Shown here in pieces: positions 44,819 through 56,374 of a stretch of 64,000 nt of DNA; positions within the stretch are counted from its first letter, which is position 1, and each line of letters begins with the position of its first letter. Source of the stretch: Tupaia tana (taxonomy: Eukaryota; Chordata; Mammalia; Scandentia; Tupaiidae); NCBI GenBank assembly GCA_026018925.1, contig JAKSZU010000016.1:58657575-58721574 (forward strand), written 5' to 3'. Position numbers and translations under genes: made by a program. The notes under the pieces are model-generated. The model saw only the letters and a list, made by a program, of their open reading frames with translations. It searched no databases and was not told the origin of the DNA.

Positions 44819-45056
44819 CAAGAGGGGGGAAAAAAAAGGAATGGAAAGCAACTACAGATAGCAGAGATAGAGTGGGAGGAGGGTGGGATATGGCAGAGGG
44901 TGAGAAAGGGGGTGGGAGGAATATATATATTCGAAACAAGAAATGGAAAATTATTTGTGATGATAACATGATGACTAAGCCACTATACAGTGATTTCTGG
45001 ATGGGAAACTGCATTTTGTATGCTGTGATGATGTTCAGTGAACAAATGCATATATA
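44819..45056 (+). mobile_element. Insert in L1, possible younger L1 3' end
   Basis: 238 bp lie between perfect TAAAGAATAC duplications (44809-44818, 45057-45066); L1 ORF2 sequence resumes exactly after it. It has a G-rich purine tract (44870-44920, GGGAGGAGGGTGGGATATGG), then AT-rich sequence. This is the layout of an L1 3' UTR. No poly(A) longer than the AAA at the junction. Confidence 0.55.
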
Positions 45057-45340
45057 TAAAGAATACTTAGAGCTAATAACAAACTCAATGGTGAGAAACT
45101 AGACACTTTCTCCCTAAGGTTGGGAATAGTAAATATACTGATTGGAAAGGAAGAAATAACAGTGTCTATTTGTGATTGTCTATACAATACAGGAAATCCC
45201 AAAGAAGAAACAAATAAATTCCTGAAACTAGTAACTATACCAAAGTTGCAACATACAAGGTTAATATACAAAAATAAATAAATAAATAAAGCAATACCAT
45301 TTACATTATAACTTACAAAAACAATAACACACCTAGGAAC

Positions 45341-45586
45341 AATTTTTTTTGAGAGTTTTTTTGCTATAGGGCACGTGTACTTACTGGAGAGACAGAGAGA
45401 TAGAAAGCAAGAAATCGCCCCCTAAGGGAAATGGCCATGCTACAATCCCTTCTTCATTCTCTCTCTGTATTTTGGGTATGCATGCACACGTGCCTGGTAT
45501 GAGTTTTAACCTGCCATGTCCAGGACTCAAACCACAGTCAACTATGCGGGAGTCCAGCGACGTAACCATTACACCATCTGCTGGTC
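45341..45586 (-). repeat. tRNA-SINE, long form
   Basis: GAGAGTTTTTTTGCTATAGG to CCATCTGCTGGTCC, within L1. Confidence 0.9.
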
Positions 45587-45854
45587 CTACTAGAAATAAA
45601 TTTAATTAAAGAGGTGAAGCATCTCTATAATGAAAACCTTAAGACACTAAGGACAGAAATTGAAGAAGACATCAAAAACTAGAAAGATTCCATGTTTATG
45701 ATTTGGATAAATCAATATTGTTAAAATAGATATATTACCCAAAGCAATTCACAAATTCAATCACAAAAACCAGAAGAAAAAAAATCCTAAAAATATATGG
45801 CACAACAAAAGATCCCAAATAGCCAAATTAATCTGAAGTAAAAAAAAAAGAAAG

Positions 45855-46383
45855 CTGAGGCAGTTCATGGCATGGTAGCTAAGGTGACTAGATTTCACAT
45901 GGCAACTATCACCTGGTAGCTTGAAAAACACACTGAATGGGACCAGCAGTTGGTGTAATGGCTATGTTGCTGGACTCCCACGTAGTCAACTACAGTTTGA
46001 GTCCTGGACCCGGTGGCTTAAACTCACGCCAGGCAAATGTATATGCATGCGCAAGATCCCAAGAGGAGAATGGAGGAGCATGGCCATCACCCCTGTGGGG
46101 GTGATCTCTCGCTTTCTGTCTCTTTGTTTCTCTCTGTCTTCCTGGCAAGCACATGCGCCCTATAGTAAAAACCTCTCCAAAAAAGAAAAAAGAAAAACAC
46201 ACTGAGTATGTGTGCATATTATGCTCAAAATCTCAACAGAAGGGAGAAAGAGAGAAGGAATTGCAGCATGACCATACCCCATGGGGGAGGGTGTGTGTGT
46301 GTGTGTGTGTGTATATGTACTTTTTCATGTCCCCCCACCCTCTATGGTGGACACACATGCCCTGGGGCAAATTTTTTAAAAAG
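45855..46383 (+). repeat. tRNA-SINE, old, split by a younger copy
   Basis: The head piece (GGCAGTTCATGGCATGGTAG) lies at 45855-45938, and the 3' piece (TATGTGTGCATATTATGCTC to CCCTGGGGCAAATT) at 46192-46383. The 3' piece has a TG run at 46291-46312. Confidence 0.85.
45939..46191 (+). repeat. tRNA-SINE, long form, inside an older SINE
   Basis: GGACCAGCAGTTGGTGTAAT head; short central deletion (GGAGGAGCATGGCC). TSD GAAAAACACACTGA on both sides. Confidence 0.93.
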
Positions 46384-46768
46384 AACAAAATTGGCAGTAT
46401 CACACTACTTGAATTCAGAACACACTACAAAGTTATAATAACCAAAACAGTATGGTGTTGGCAAAATAAATAAACACACAGATCAATAGAACAGAATAGA
46501 GAACCCAGAAATAAATCAAAATACATACTCCCAACTAATTTTTGACAAGAGTGACAAGAACATTCACTGAGAAAAAGTCTATTTAATAATGGTGCTGGGA
46601 AATTGGACATGGATTTGTCAAAGATGATACCAGATCCCTATTTCTTACCATATAAAAAAAAATTAAAAATTGATTTAAGACTTAAGCACAACATCACAAA
46701 TCATGAGATTACTAAAGGAAAACAATGGGGAAACATTTCAAGGCATTGGTGCTTCGAAGATTTTTGGG

Positions 46769-47011
46769 GTTTTTTGGGGGGGTTTTTTGGAGAGATTTTT
46801 TGCTATCAGGTACATACACTCATCAGAGTAAGAAAGACAGAAAGCGAGAAATCACCCCCCAGGATAAATGGCCTTGCCACAATCCCTTCTCCTCCATTCT
46901 CCTCTCAGAATTTTGGGCATGCGTGCACACACACCTGGCATGAGTTTTAAGTCACTGCAGTCGACTATGTGAGAGTCCAGCAACGTAACCATTACACCAT
47001 CTGCTAGTTCC
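46769..47011 (-). repeat. tRNA-SINE, long form, with T/G-rich tail
   Basis: The tail reads TTTTTGGGGTTTTTTGGGGG, then GAGATTTTTTGCTATCAGG, to CCATCTGCTAGTTCC. Flanks CTTCGAAGA / CCTTGAAGA. Confidence 0.85.
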
Positions 47012-47039
47012 TTGAAGACTTTTGAAAATAAGACCCCAA

Positions 47040-47301
47040 GGGACCAGCAGTTAGCGTAATGGCTATGTCGCTGGACTTCCACGTAGTCAACTGCAGTTCA
47101 CGTCCTGGACCCGATGGCTTAAAACTCACGCCAGGAGCGTGTGCGTGCATGCCCAGGATCCCGAGAGGAGAGTGGAGGAGAGGGGATTGTAGCGTGGTCA
47201 CACCCCTTGGGGGGGTGATTCCTCACTTTCTGTCTCTCTGTCTCTCTCTGTCTGTCTGGTGAGTGCACGCGCCCTATAGCAAAAACCTCTAAAAAACAAA
47301 T
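47040..47301 (+). repeat. tRNA-SINE, long form, young
   Basis: GGGACCAGCAGTTAGCGTAA head. TSD AATAAGACCCCAA. It starts only 28 bp from the head of the minus copy ending at 47011. Confidence 0.94.
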
Positions 47302-47723
47302 AAATAAGACCCCAAAAGCCTTGGCAAGAACAGCCAAAACAGACAAATGAGATTATATCAAACTAAAAATCTTCTGTGTGGCAAAAGAAACAATAAACAG
47401 AGTGAAGAGACAACCTACAAAATGGATGAAAATATTTGCAAACTATACATCTGACAAAGGATCAACAATCAGAATATATAAGAAGTTCAACTCAGCAGCA
47501 AAAAACAAATAAATCAGTATTAAAATATGAAAGTGTCCTGAATAGACAATTATCAAAAGAAGACATACAAATGGCCAAGAAGCATATGAAAAAACGCTCA
47601 TCATCACTAATCATCAGCAAAGTGCAAGTCAAAGCCACAATCAAATATCACCTCACCTTAGTTAGAACGGCTATGACCAAAATGACTTTTTAAAATGTCA
47701 ATGCCTATACCCTGGAAAAAACA

Positions 47724-48236
47724 GGGGAGCTAGCTAGTGATGTGGTAGTTAAAGTGGCTGGATCCCACATGACCAACTATGCAGTTCAAATCTCAGACCT
47801 GGCAGTTCTAAAAACACACCAGTGTATGTGTGTGCATGCCTAAAATCCTGAAAGGAAGGAGAAATGGAGGAAAAGGAATTGCAACATGATTATTCCCCAT
47901 AGGGTTTACTTTCTTTTTATTTTTTTAAGAGGCTTTTGACTTACGGCACATGTGCTCACCATAGACAGAGACAGTGAGACGGAAAGAGAAATCACCCCCT
48001 GAGGGGGTGGCCAGGTCACAATATCTTCTCCTCCATTCTCCTCCTGGGATCTTGTGCAAGCGCACACACACCCAGCATGAAATCTCAAGCCACCGGGTCT
48101 GGGACTCAAACCATGGTCAGCCATGTAGAAGTCCAGCAACATAACTACTACATCATCTGCTTGCCCCCTAGGATTTACTCTCTTACTCCCCCTCTGTGTC
48201 TCCAGTGAGCACACATGCCCTCTGGCAAAAAATAAA
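47724..48236 (+). repeat. tRNA-SINE, old, split by a minus copy
   Basis: The left piece is GGGAGCTAGCTAGTGATGTG to CCCCATAGGGTTTACT; the right piece is GATTTACTCTCTTACTCCCC to GCCCTCTGGCAAAA. Confidence 0.85.
47912..48168 (-). repeat. tRNA-SINE, long form, inside an older SINE
   Basis: AGAGGCTTTTGACTTACGGC to CATCTGCTTGCCCCC. It duplicates host sequence TAGGGTTTACT / TAGGATTTACT. Confidence 0.88.
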
Positions 48237-48281
48237 ACAAAGAAAAACAAGTGATGGCAAAGATACAGAGCAAATAAAACA

Positions 48282-48521
48282 TTTTTTAGAGAGAGATTTT
48301 TGCTATAGGGCCCATGCACTTGCCAGAGAGACAGAAAGCAAGAAATCACCCCCCACAGAGGATGGCCACACCACAATCCCTTCTCCTCCATTCTCCTCTT
48401 AAGATCTTGGGCATGGACACACATGTGCCCAGCATGAGTTTTAAGCCGCTAGGTCCAGGACTCAAACCACAGTCGACTACATGGGAGTCCAACGACAAAA
48501 CCATTCCGCCATCTGCTGTTC
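48282..48521 (-). repeat. tRNA-SINE, long form
   Basis: GAGATTTTTGCTATAGGGCC to CCATCTGCTGTTCCC. TSD AGCAAATAAAAC / AGCAAAGAAAAC. Confidence 0.9.
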
Positions 48522-48609
48522 CCAGCAAAGAAAACTTATACACTATCAGTGGGACAGTAAAGTAGCACAACCATTATGGAAGATACTAAAAACATTAAAA
48601 CAGAACTGC

Positions 48610-48876
48610 GGGACCAGCAGTTGGCATAATGGCTATGTCGCTGGACTCCCACGTAGTCGACCGCGGTTCGAGTCCCGGACCCGGCGGCTTAAACTCACGC
48701 CGGGCGCGTGTGCGTGCGTGCCCAAGATCCCGAGAGGAGAATGGAGGAGAAGGGATTGCGGCATGGCCATCCCCCCTGGGGGGTGATTTCCTGCTTTCTA
48801 TCTCTCTGTCTCTCTCTGTCTGTCTGGCGAGCGCACGCGCCCTATAGCAAAAACCTCTCAAAAAAAAAAAAAAAAA
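48610..48876 (+). repeat. tRNA-SINE, long form, young, intact pol III boxes
   Basis: A box TGGCATAATGG (48622-48632) and B box GGTTCGAGTCC (48665-48675). Perfect TSD AAAACAGAACTGC in the L1 3' region; A-tail of about 20. Confidence 0.96.
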
Positions 48877-49801
48877 AAAACAGAACTGCTGTATGATCCA
48901 GCAATCCCACTACTGGGTATATATCCAAAGGAAAGGAAATCAGTATGCTGAAGAGGTAGCTGCATTCCCGTATTTATTGCAGCACTATTTAAACAGACAG
49001 GAGATAGAAGCAACCTAAGTGACCATCAACAGATTAATGGATGAAGAAACTGTCACACACAGACATAATAAAATACAATTTAGCCATTAAAAAGAATGAA
49101 AATCTGTCATTTGAAGAAGCATAGACAAGCCTGCAGAACATTACATTAAGTGAAACAACCGAGGCACAGAAAGAGAAATACTAATATGTGGAAACTAAAA
49201 AGACGAGCTCACAGAAGTAGAGCGTAGAACAGTGATTAATAGAGGCTGTGAAGGGTAAGGGATAGGGTAAGAGGGAAAGGAATATATTCATTAACAGAAA
49301 ATTATAGTTAGATAAGGGAAATGAGTTCTAGTGTTCTATAGTACAGTAGGATAACTATACTTAACAATAATTTATTGTGTATTTCAGATTATTTAAAAGA
49401 TTTTGAATGTTTCCAACACAAAGTGATGACAAATTTCTGAGATGATGGATATGCTAATTACTTGGATTTGATTGCTACATATTGTATTCATGTACTGAAA
49501 AAAAATCACATGGTACTCCACACATAGGCACAATTATTACATGATGATTTTTTAATAAAAATTTAAAATACCAAAAATAATTTAGTTATGGGTCAAATAG
49601 GAAAAAAATTAAAAGTAAACACATAACGGAAGAAATTTATAATTATCATGTGGATACTTATAGACGAATCTGAAAAGTTGATGACAAGAAGGAAATAAAG
49701 AAGTAAAAATTAATTGATTAGTGCCTATTACTGAAGATTTGAAAATGTCATTAATATTCTCTATTCAATGATTTCCTTAGTTCTTTAATGTAATAAACAT
49801 G

Positions 49802-50008
49802 CAGTCATACACCACTTAATGCTGTTCTGAGGAATGTGTCAAGCCATTACGTCGCTGTGCAATCATTATGTGGTGTATTTACATAACCTAGATGGTACGG
49901 CCTACTACGCATTGAAGCTATGTGCACAGCTCATACGCTCTTTATGGGACCATTGTCATATATGTAGTCTGTGGTTGACTGAAACATCATTATGCTGTGT
50001 ATGACTAG
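49802..50008 (+). mobile_element. Short Tigger-like element
   Basis: It runs from CAGTCATACACCACTTAATG to TATGCTGTGTATGACTAG, about 207 bp. Internal pieces (ATTACGTCGCTGTGCAATCA, AACCTAGATGGTACGGCCTA, TTATGGGACCATTGTCATAT) match both ends of the 24908-27233 family, so it is an internal-deletion derivative. Confidence 0.7.
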
Positions 50009-50734
50009 AATATTTTGAAGGGCTTTCATTGATTTACTACAATGCCCAACTTTGATTTGCCTTTTCTTTTAGGGTGCTAAGTTTACCTATCTTGACTTCT
50101 AGCACATGGATTTTGTGGAATGCAATCATTATTTTTGATTTTTAAAAAAAGCTGAATTCAAAATGCAGCTAAACTAAATGGGAAGTTCTAAAGAGATGGA
50201 CATGTGGTTTTATGGACTTTACTTCCTTTATTTCCTCTTAGAGAGCATGAGGAAGAAGTTCTGGAAAATCGGGTGGTCTTTGGCCTTCCTCTAATCCCTG
50301 ACCTCAGTCCTAACCACTTCCAGAAAATGGCAACCAGGAATCCAAAAAATAATCACTGCCTACATCCTGAGAAAAACTGGATCTGCACTTAAATTGTAAT
50401 GGGTTATAAATATACAAATGAAACTATAACTTAATTCTCCAGTGGTCTTCAATGTCTACCAGATATTTTCAAAGTACATAAAGTCAAAGTCGGTAATTTC
50501 CTATCATGAGCCAGGGACAGAAAAAAAGAAATGTTCTTTCTGGTCATTTAAATCTTTAAATAGGCAGTTTTGAAAGTCAATGGAGTCAACAGACAAGAAT
50601 AAGTATAAAATAAAATAAAGGCTTCCTTGAGTCTTGGTACTGTAATTAGAAGGCAAGATAATTGGCACATCCTTTTCAAGATTTTTTTTTTCACTTTCCA
50701 GAGATTTATTGGATTTATTGTAAAGAAAAAAAAA

Positions 50735-50886
50735 AAAAAAGAGTCAAAAAAGCATCCTCCATCAGGAATGGTCATGCCACACTCATCCCTCCCTCCTTTC
50801 AGGATTCTCTCTCCTTTCCAGAACTTAACTCACACCTGGCCATGTGAGATCTCATCACCTTAACCGTCAGGCCACAGACTGGACCC
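50735..50886 (-). repeat. tRNA-SINE, old, shortened
   Basis: AAAGCATCCTCCATCAGGAA, TGGTCATGCCACACTCATCC, and CTTAACCGTCAGGCC with a terminal GACTGGACCCC. Confidence 0.65.
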
Positions 50887-50920
50887 CTTTCAAGCTTTTA
50901 ATACAGGCAGAGACATATGG

Positions 50921-50990
50921 ATGTGTATGTGTGTGTGTGTGTGTGTGCATGTTTATGTATGTATGTATGTATACATATACATTCACACAC
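50921..50990. repeat. TG/TATG microsatellite
   Basis: TG run, then GTATG and ATATAC units. Confidence 0.9.
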
Positions 50991-51062
50991 ATATATACAA
51001 ACTTTAGCCTTAATATGTCTTAGCAAGAAAATAATTGCTCAAATTTTATTTATGTGATTTTA

Positions 51063-51336
51063 AAAAAAAAATTTTTTTAAGCATTTGGGGTTTTTTTTGC
51101 CATAGGTCACATGCGCTCACTGGAGAGAAAAAAAAAGGGAGGAGAAAGGGAAAGTGAGACATCACCCCTCAGAAGGGATGCCCACACTGCAATCCCTATC
51201 CATTCTGCTTCTGGGATAGGTGGACATGCGCACACATGTGCCTGGCGTGATTTTCAAGTCGTTGAATTTGGAACTTGAACCGTTATCAGCCATAGGGGAG
51301 TCCAGTGCTGTAACTGCTATGCCACTCGCTGGCCCC
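51063..51336 (-). repeat. tRNA-SINE, long form
   Basis: TTTTTTTTGCCATAGGTCAC to GCCACTCGCTGGCCCC. TSD TTATTTATGTGATTTT. Confidence 0.92.
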
Positions 51337-52374
51337 TTATTTATGTGATTTTTTAACATCACTAACATGTCACATGCAAAACATTTTTTCCCACTGTGTG
51401 GCTGGATAAAGGGAAGGTACAAATGGCTGAATATAAATGGTATTTACTTCAATCCAATATATTAGACTATGAAAAAAGTAATGGCATAATTTTTTTATTC
51501 CTATGTGGGTGGCAAATGGGTCTTTGTCACATACACTAGCGTCTTATGGGCCCACATCAGAGGAGCAAGTTATCGCATTGCCATAAATCAAACAGAACCT
51601 TTAAGGTTTCTACTGTCTTCATTTCCCAAGTACACTAATAAAGGTTTTCATTTGTCAATTTGAGAAAGTACTTCCTTCTTTCTGGTTTCAATAAGCAAAA
51701 GAAATTAGCTCTGACCATTCGTTTTAATTTCCCTTCCTTTCAAACTCTTCTTTTCATAAATCAAACAAAATGATTCTCATAAAAGAGTTCAATTTTAATC
51801 TCCAAAACGGTGATCGTTAAGCTAAAATTTTAAAAATAAGCCTTGAGATGAACGGTCTTGAATGATTCCATTTGAAAGAAATTAAAGTGGATGAAATCTA
51901 CTAGGAGGCAATAAAAATTGCCCACTTGTCTCAGGATTAGGAGTTGATGACTTTGATATCCATTTGTGGCAATAGATCTCTCAATCACTTTAAATGCTAA
52001 AATCACTTTCGATAAAATATAAAAATATTCTTCAAATGCTATTTGAAAATTCAGAGTAAATATCATTAAAAACCAATAGAAAGTAATTTTTTTTAATGTT
52101 CAAATTGCTTGAGTGCCCTTAGAGCATCCCCCTACCCAATTCTCTCTGCCAGGTGAAAATTCATAATTCATGCAAATTAGGACAAATAAAAATAATTCTA
52201 CCTCCCAAATAATCAGCCTGTGAAGTGATCTTAGTTATAACTTAGTGTCCAGGTCTAATGCGATTTTTTAAAATCTTTAAATCTTACTAACAACAGTCTG
52301 TTGAAGAACAACTCAAGAACAACTCAAGAATTCCAAGGCTCTGGGTGAAACCATAATTCTAGAAATTACAAATG

Positions 52375-52463
52375 AGGGGCTGGCAGGTGGTGAGGCAGTT
52401 AAGGAGCTGGACTCCCACATGGCCTACCGCAGTTCAAGTCCCAGACCTGGTGGTTTATCACTT

Positions 52464-52495
<32 letters not shown>

Positions 52496-52563
52496 TGTCT
52501 CTCTCTCTCTGGTCAAATTAAGAATAATAATAATAAATAAAATTAAATAATCAATTCTTTTAA
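52375..52563 (+). repeat. tRNA-SINE, short form
   Basis: AGGGGCTGGCAGGTGGTGAG head; CT-rich tract 52460-52511; GGTCAAATTAAG end. TSD AAATTACAAATGA. Confidence 0.92.
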
Positions 52564-53121
52564 AAAATTACAAATGAATCATATCTCTTTTGAGATATAT
52601 AAAGATCACTATCTCTTACCTCTTCCTCTCTACCTACATAACCATGTTATATCTCCCCAAATTCTAATGAACTAACATATAACAGCTCTCCTCAGGGATG
52701 TTAATATGAAAATACAAAAAGATATTCAGAAAAATGACCATAGGAAACACATATCCAACTTGCTTCTTGTACTTCAAGATATGAAATGAATAATATGATA
52801 ATTTCATGTCGTTTCATAATAATAAAACAATGGTAACACTGGCATCTTCCAGTTGAGAGGAGTAATTTATTGACAATATCTGACATTATGCATTAAAAAA
52901 TGTTAAATGAAGCATTATTTTCCATTATTTTAAAATTTTATTTTAAAGTAATGTTTTAATGTTTTCCCATTATTTCAAGTGGGAAAAAAAATTAAAATAT
53001 GCTATCCAACTCAAAACCTCCAAAGAGTTTCTTAAAATGGAACTAAGACAAGGTAAAATGACTGTATTTTAATATAATAATTATTGTGTTGGTTGGTAAA
53101 ATATGTAAAACATGCTTCTAG

Positions 53122-53378
53122 GAGGCCAGCAGTGGTGCAGTGGTTAAGGTGCTGGACTCATACATGGCCGACCACGGTTTGAGCCTTGGACCTGGTGGCT
53201 TGAAAATTATGCTGGGTGTGTGTGCATGTGTGCCCAAAGTCCCAGGAGGAGAACGGAAAAGAAAGGATTGTGGTGTGGCCATCCCAAATGGGGGATGCTA
53301 TCTCGCTTTCTCTCTCTCTGTCTCTCTGGTGAGCACATGCACCTTATAGCAAAAATCTCTCTTAAAAAAAAAAAAAAA
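53122..53378 (+). repeat. tRNA-SINE, long form
   Basis: GGAGGCCAGCAGTGGTGCAG head; hairpin reduced (CCCAAATGGGGG); A15 tail. Confidence 0.9.
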
Positions 53379-53695
53379 GGAGAGAAATAAAAGAAATATA
53401 CTTCCTGATCTAACAACTGAAAACAAACAGCAACTGCTCAGTAAAGGAAAGTGGACTCTCTCAGTGCCAGTACCACACCACCAAGAACCAAAACCCTTTG
53501 GCCACACTTGGTAAGCTTTACAAATATTCATATCTGACCGGTGATCTCCCAACTGTATCCTACCCTTATGACTATCAATTAATAGCACTGCACTGAAAGA
53601 CTTCTATGCTATAAGTTTAGATCTTAAAAACATAGTTGTGTACTACCAGAAAAACAACCTGCAGTGAGATGATCTGTAAGATACGCCTATGTTTG

Positions 53696-53943
53696 GAGAC
53701 CAGCCGATAGTGTAACGGTTGCATCGCTGGACTCGCACAGAGTGGATCGTGGTTTGAGTCCTTGATCTGGGAACTTAAAACTCACACCAGGTGCATGCCC
53801 AAGATCCCAAGAGGAGAATAGAGGAGAAGGGATTGTGGGTGGCCATACCCTCGGGGGTGATTTCTCCCTTTCTGTCTCTCTGGCAAGCGCACGCACCCTA
53901 TAGCAAAAAAAACTCTCAAAAAAAAAAAAAAAAAAAAAGTAAA
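53696..53943 (+). repeat. tRNA-SINE, long form, shortened
   Basis: GAGACCAGCCGATAGTGTAA head. It lacks the CACGTGTGCGTG part (CAGGTGCATGCCC). TSD TGCCTATGTTTG with one change. Confidence 0.9.
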
Positions 53944-54036
53944 CGGGTATGCCTATGTTTGTAAGAGAAGTCTCTTCCTATGCTCTTCAAATGATCTAAT
54001 CATATATATGAGTTGAAAGCCAAAGGGTAGATAAAA

Positions 54037-54078
54037 TTCTATTAACTTGTGGATAGCCACATGTTTAACGTCATTTCT
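54037..54078 (+). repeat. Short direct repeat, copy 1
   Basis: ATTAACTTGTGGATAGCCAC then ATGTTTAACGTCATTTCTC. It recurs at 54594-54636. Confidence 0.5.
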
Positions 54079-54593
54079 CATCTTCTGAGTAGTCATGTGT
54101 CACTACTATTCAAAAGCCACAATCTACTCAGAGCTGGCCTAAATACTCAGGTAGCTTCATGTAATGACACTTTCTCAACTGAAAAAAGGTTTTGGTCCTA
54201 AAAGTCCCCATCTTTAAATGCATATTATTTTGTGTATTTGGTCCTTTAGAACATCAAGTTTTAGAAATATCTACTGAATAAAGTATGGACTGCTACATTA
54301 GAGACTTGTACAAAATTTCAACAAACTTTTAAAGATAAAATACAAATGTTTTTGTGTAATGTTATTGTAGGTTTTGTTTTAATGGAAATTGGAAAACACG
54401 AAAAAATATTATCTATGACTCAATAGTTATACAGTTCTTATAAATGTTTTTGTTCAACACAGTTTTTAAGTGAAAAATGCATCTAATTAGTATATACATC
54501 AAAAATGCTTTTTTACCCTCTGTCAGATGATTAATTGTTTTTGGAATCACAGAATTTTAACAGGTTTTTAAAGGCTCTATTGGTGTGCTAGAC

Positions 54594-54636
54594 ACCATTA
54601 ACTTGTGGATAGTGAGATGTTTAAAATCATTTCTCT
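54594..54636 (+). repeat. Short direct repeat, copy 2
   Basis: CATTAACTTGTGGATAGTGA then GATGTTTAAAATCATTTCTC, 556 bp after copy 1. Confidence 0.5.
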
Positions 54637-54647
54637 CTTTCTCTCTC

Positions 54648-54820
54648 TCTTTTTTTAAAGAGATTTTTGATATAGGGCACATGTGCTCCCAGGAGAGACA
54701 AAGAAACAGAAAGTGAGAAATAACCCCTCCCAGGGCAGGGGGTGAGGGTAGATGGCCACACCGCAATCCCTTCTCCTCCATTCTCCTCTTGGGATTTTGG
54801 ACACACATTCACATGCTACA
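54648..54820 (-). repeat. tRNA-SINE, head missing
   Basis: GAGATTTTTGATATAGGGCA to GATTTTGGACACACATTC; the tRNA-like part is absent. Confidence 0.82.
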
Positions 54821-55164
54821 TTTCCGGTTTGTGGAGTAGTGAAGGGGTTTTTTGTTTTTGTTTTGTTTTCACCATAACTGAAAAACCGCCTTCTCAACAC
54901 ACTAGCCTTAGTCTCTCGTCATCCTGCTATCCAGTCCACTCCATGCTCTTGGATTTTAGCAGAACTGAACTGTTGGACAAGCCACACATGCCTTTTCAAA
55001 TCTCCTAACTCTACTCTTACTAGCCCAGCCGGGAAGGTGCCTCAATAATCAGTGGTGGCTCTCAAAGAGCACTGAGAAGCTGGAGGACAAAAGTTGAAGA
55101 AAAGCTGCCTTTTAATAAGGCCATATCATTCTGTAGCAGATATACTTCATACCGGGATGAATTA

Positions 55165-55440
55165 TATATTAAATAATAGCTTTTTAAGTCTCACGTCAGC
55201 TATCACCTCTTGTAGGAGCCTCTTCGTGATCCCAACATCTCTCCTTATGCTCTTTGTAGCCCCTGTGTATACTCATAGCCCACTTGTCACCATTTTATCT
55301 ATTTGTCCCCAGAAGACTACAATTCCTCCAGGGCACATACCACATCCTAGTTGTAAGGACGTTCCTGAGCCTAGCGTAGGACTTGAGACACAGCAAATTC
55401 AAAGTAAGAGGTGGCTAAAATGAGTACAGCATAAATAAAT
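55165..55440 (+). repeat. L2 3' region
   Basis: CACCTCTTGTAGGAGCCTCT, TTATCTATTTGTCCCCAGAA and GTAGGACTTGAGACACAGCA follow the L2 terminal order. Confidence 0.6.
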
Positions 55441-55529
55441 CAAGTTTCTAAACTACTGAGTCATTGTATCCAAAAAGTATTCTAAGAGGCAAACAATCAC
55501 TAGTTATGTCTGAGCTCACTGTATTAATA

Positions 55530-55760
55530 ACAGCATTGACATTATTGAGTCTGTGTGCCAAACAATGTACTAAGAGTTTTACATGTATTATTTAATTCTA
55601 AAACACAACTGGCCAGTTAGGAACTGCTCTTAACCCCACTTTACTGGTGAGGAAGCAAATGCTTCACAAGGCTTGATAGTTTGGCCAAGATTACACAGCT
55701 GGCTGGTATGGCACGTTGTAGACCAAATATCTCAACTCTGCTCACTTTCTGAGGAGCAGA
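55530..55760 (+). repeat. MIR
   Basis: GTGTGCCAAACAATGTACTA, ACATGTATTATTTAATTCTA and GATTACACAGCTGGCTGGTA, in MIR order. Confidence 0.8.
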
Positions 55761-55868
55761 GAGACCTACACGGGGTTCCAAATACTTTGGATAGACAAAC
55801 ATTAACTGTAAAAACAATCTTTTTCTGAAAGCTTCCGAAGCTTTAAAAGTTTAAAAAAAAAAAAAATT

Positions 55869-56122
55869 GGTACCAGCAGAGGACATAATGGTTATGTCGC
55901 TGGACTCCCACATGGTCAAATGAAGTTCAGTCCCAGACCCGGAGACATGCCAGGTACATGGGCATATGTGCCCAAAATCCTAACAGAATGGAAAAAGAAG
56001 AGATTGCAGTATGGTCATCCCTCCTGGGAGGTGACTTCTCACTTCCTGTCTCTCTCTCTCTCTCTCTCTGGTAAGCACACACACCCTATAGCAAAAATCT
56101 CCCTATAAAAAGAAAAGAAAAC
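55869..56122 (+). repeat. tRNA-SINE, long form
   Basis: GTACCAGCAGAGGACATAAT head, shortened after the B box (CCCGGAGACATGCCAGG), CCCTATAGCAAAAATCTCCC end. Confidence 0.88.
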
Positions 56123-56123
56123 A

Positions 56124-56372
56124 GGGCCAGTAGGTGACATGGTGTTTAAGGTGCTGGACTCCCACATGGCCGAACACAGTTTGAGTCCTGGACCCGGAGG
56201 CTTGAAACTCATGCTGGGCGCATGTGCATATGTGCCCAAAATCCCAAGAGGAGAATGGAGAAGAAGGAACTGCAGCATGGTCATGCCCGCTGGGGTGTGA
56301 TTTCTCAATTTTTTGTCTCTTTCTGGTGACCATACACATTCTATAGAAAAATCTCCCTATTAAAAAAAAAAA
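56124..56372 (+). repeat. tRNA-SINE, long form
   Basis: AGGGCCAGTAGGTGACATGG head, inserted in the tail of the previous copy; end ATTCTATAGAAAAATCTCCC. Confidence 0.88.
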
Positions 56373-56374
56373 TC

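Larger units (their letters stand above)
43830..49580 (+). repeat. L1MA-type element, 5'-truncated, with many insertions
   Basis: It begins in ORF2 (CTGGTTCTTGAGGG region) and includes a DQLRFIPG reverse-transcriptase motif at 44332-44355. The late ORF2 reads KEDIQMAKKHMKKRSSS near 47557-47607. The 3' UTR has CACTACTGGGTATATATCCA, then GTTCTAGTGTTCTATAGTAC, to about 49580. Frames are broken throughout. At least seven insertions sit inside it. Confidence 0.85.

Noticed and set aside
47436-47693. 85-codon frame with KEDIQMAKKHMKKRSSS
   Set aside because: It is L1 ORF2 sequence in a broken element, so it is reported as repeat rather than as a gene.
48595-48861. Open frames of 60-130 codons with recurring SLDSHVVDRGSSPGPGGL and ARALARQTERDRE-type products
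   Set aside because: They coincide with tRNA-SINE copies on one or the other strand. The repeated peptides are translations of the same repeat, not a gene family.
50204-50392. 62-codon open frame (MVLWTLLPLF...)
   Set aside because: Short and in unassigned intron sequence. No homology recognised and no promoter or splice evidence.
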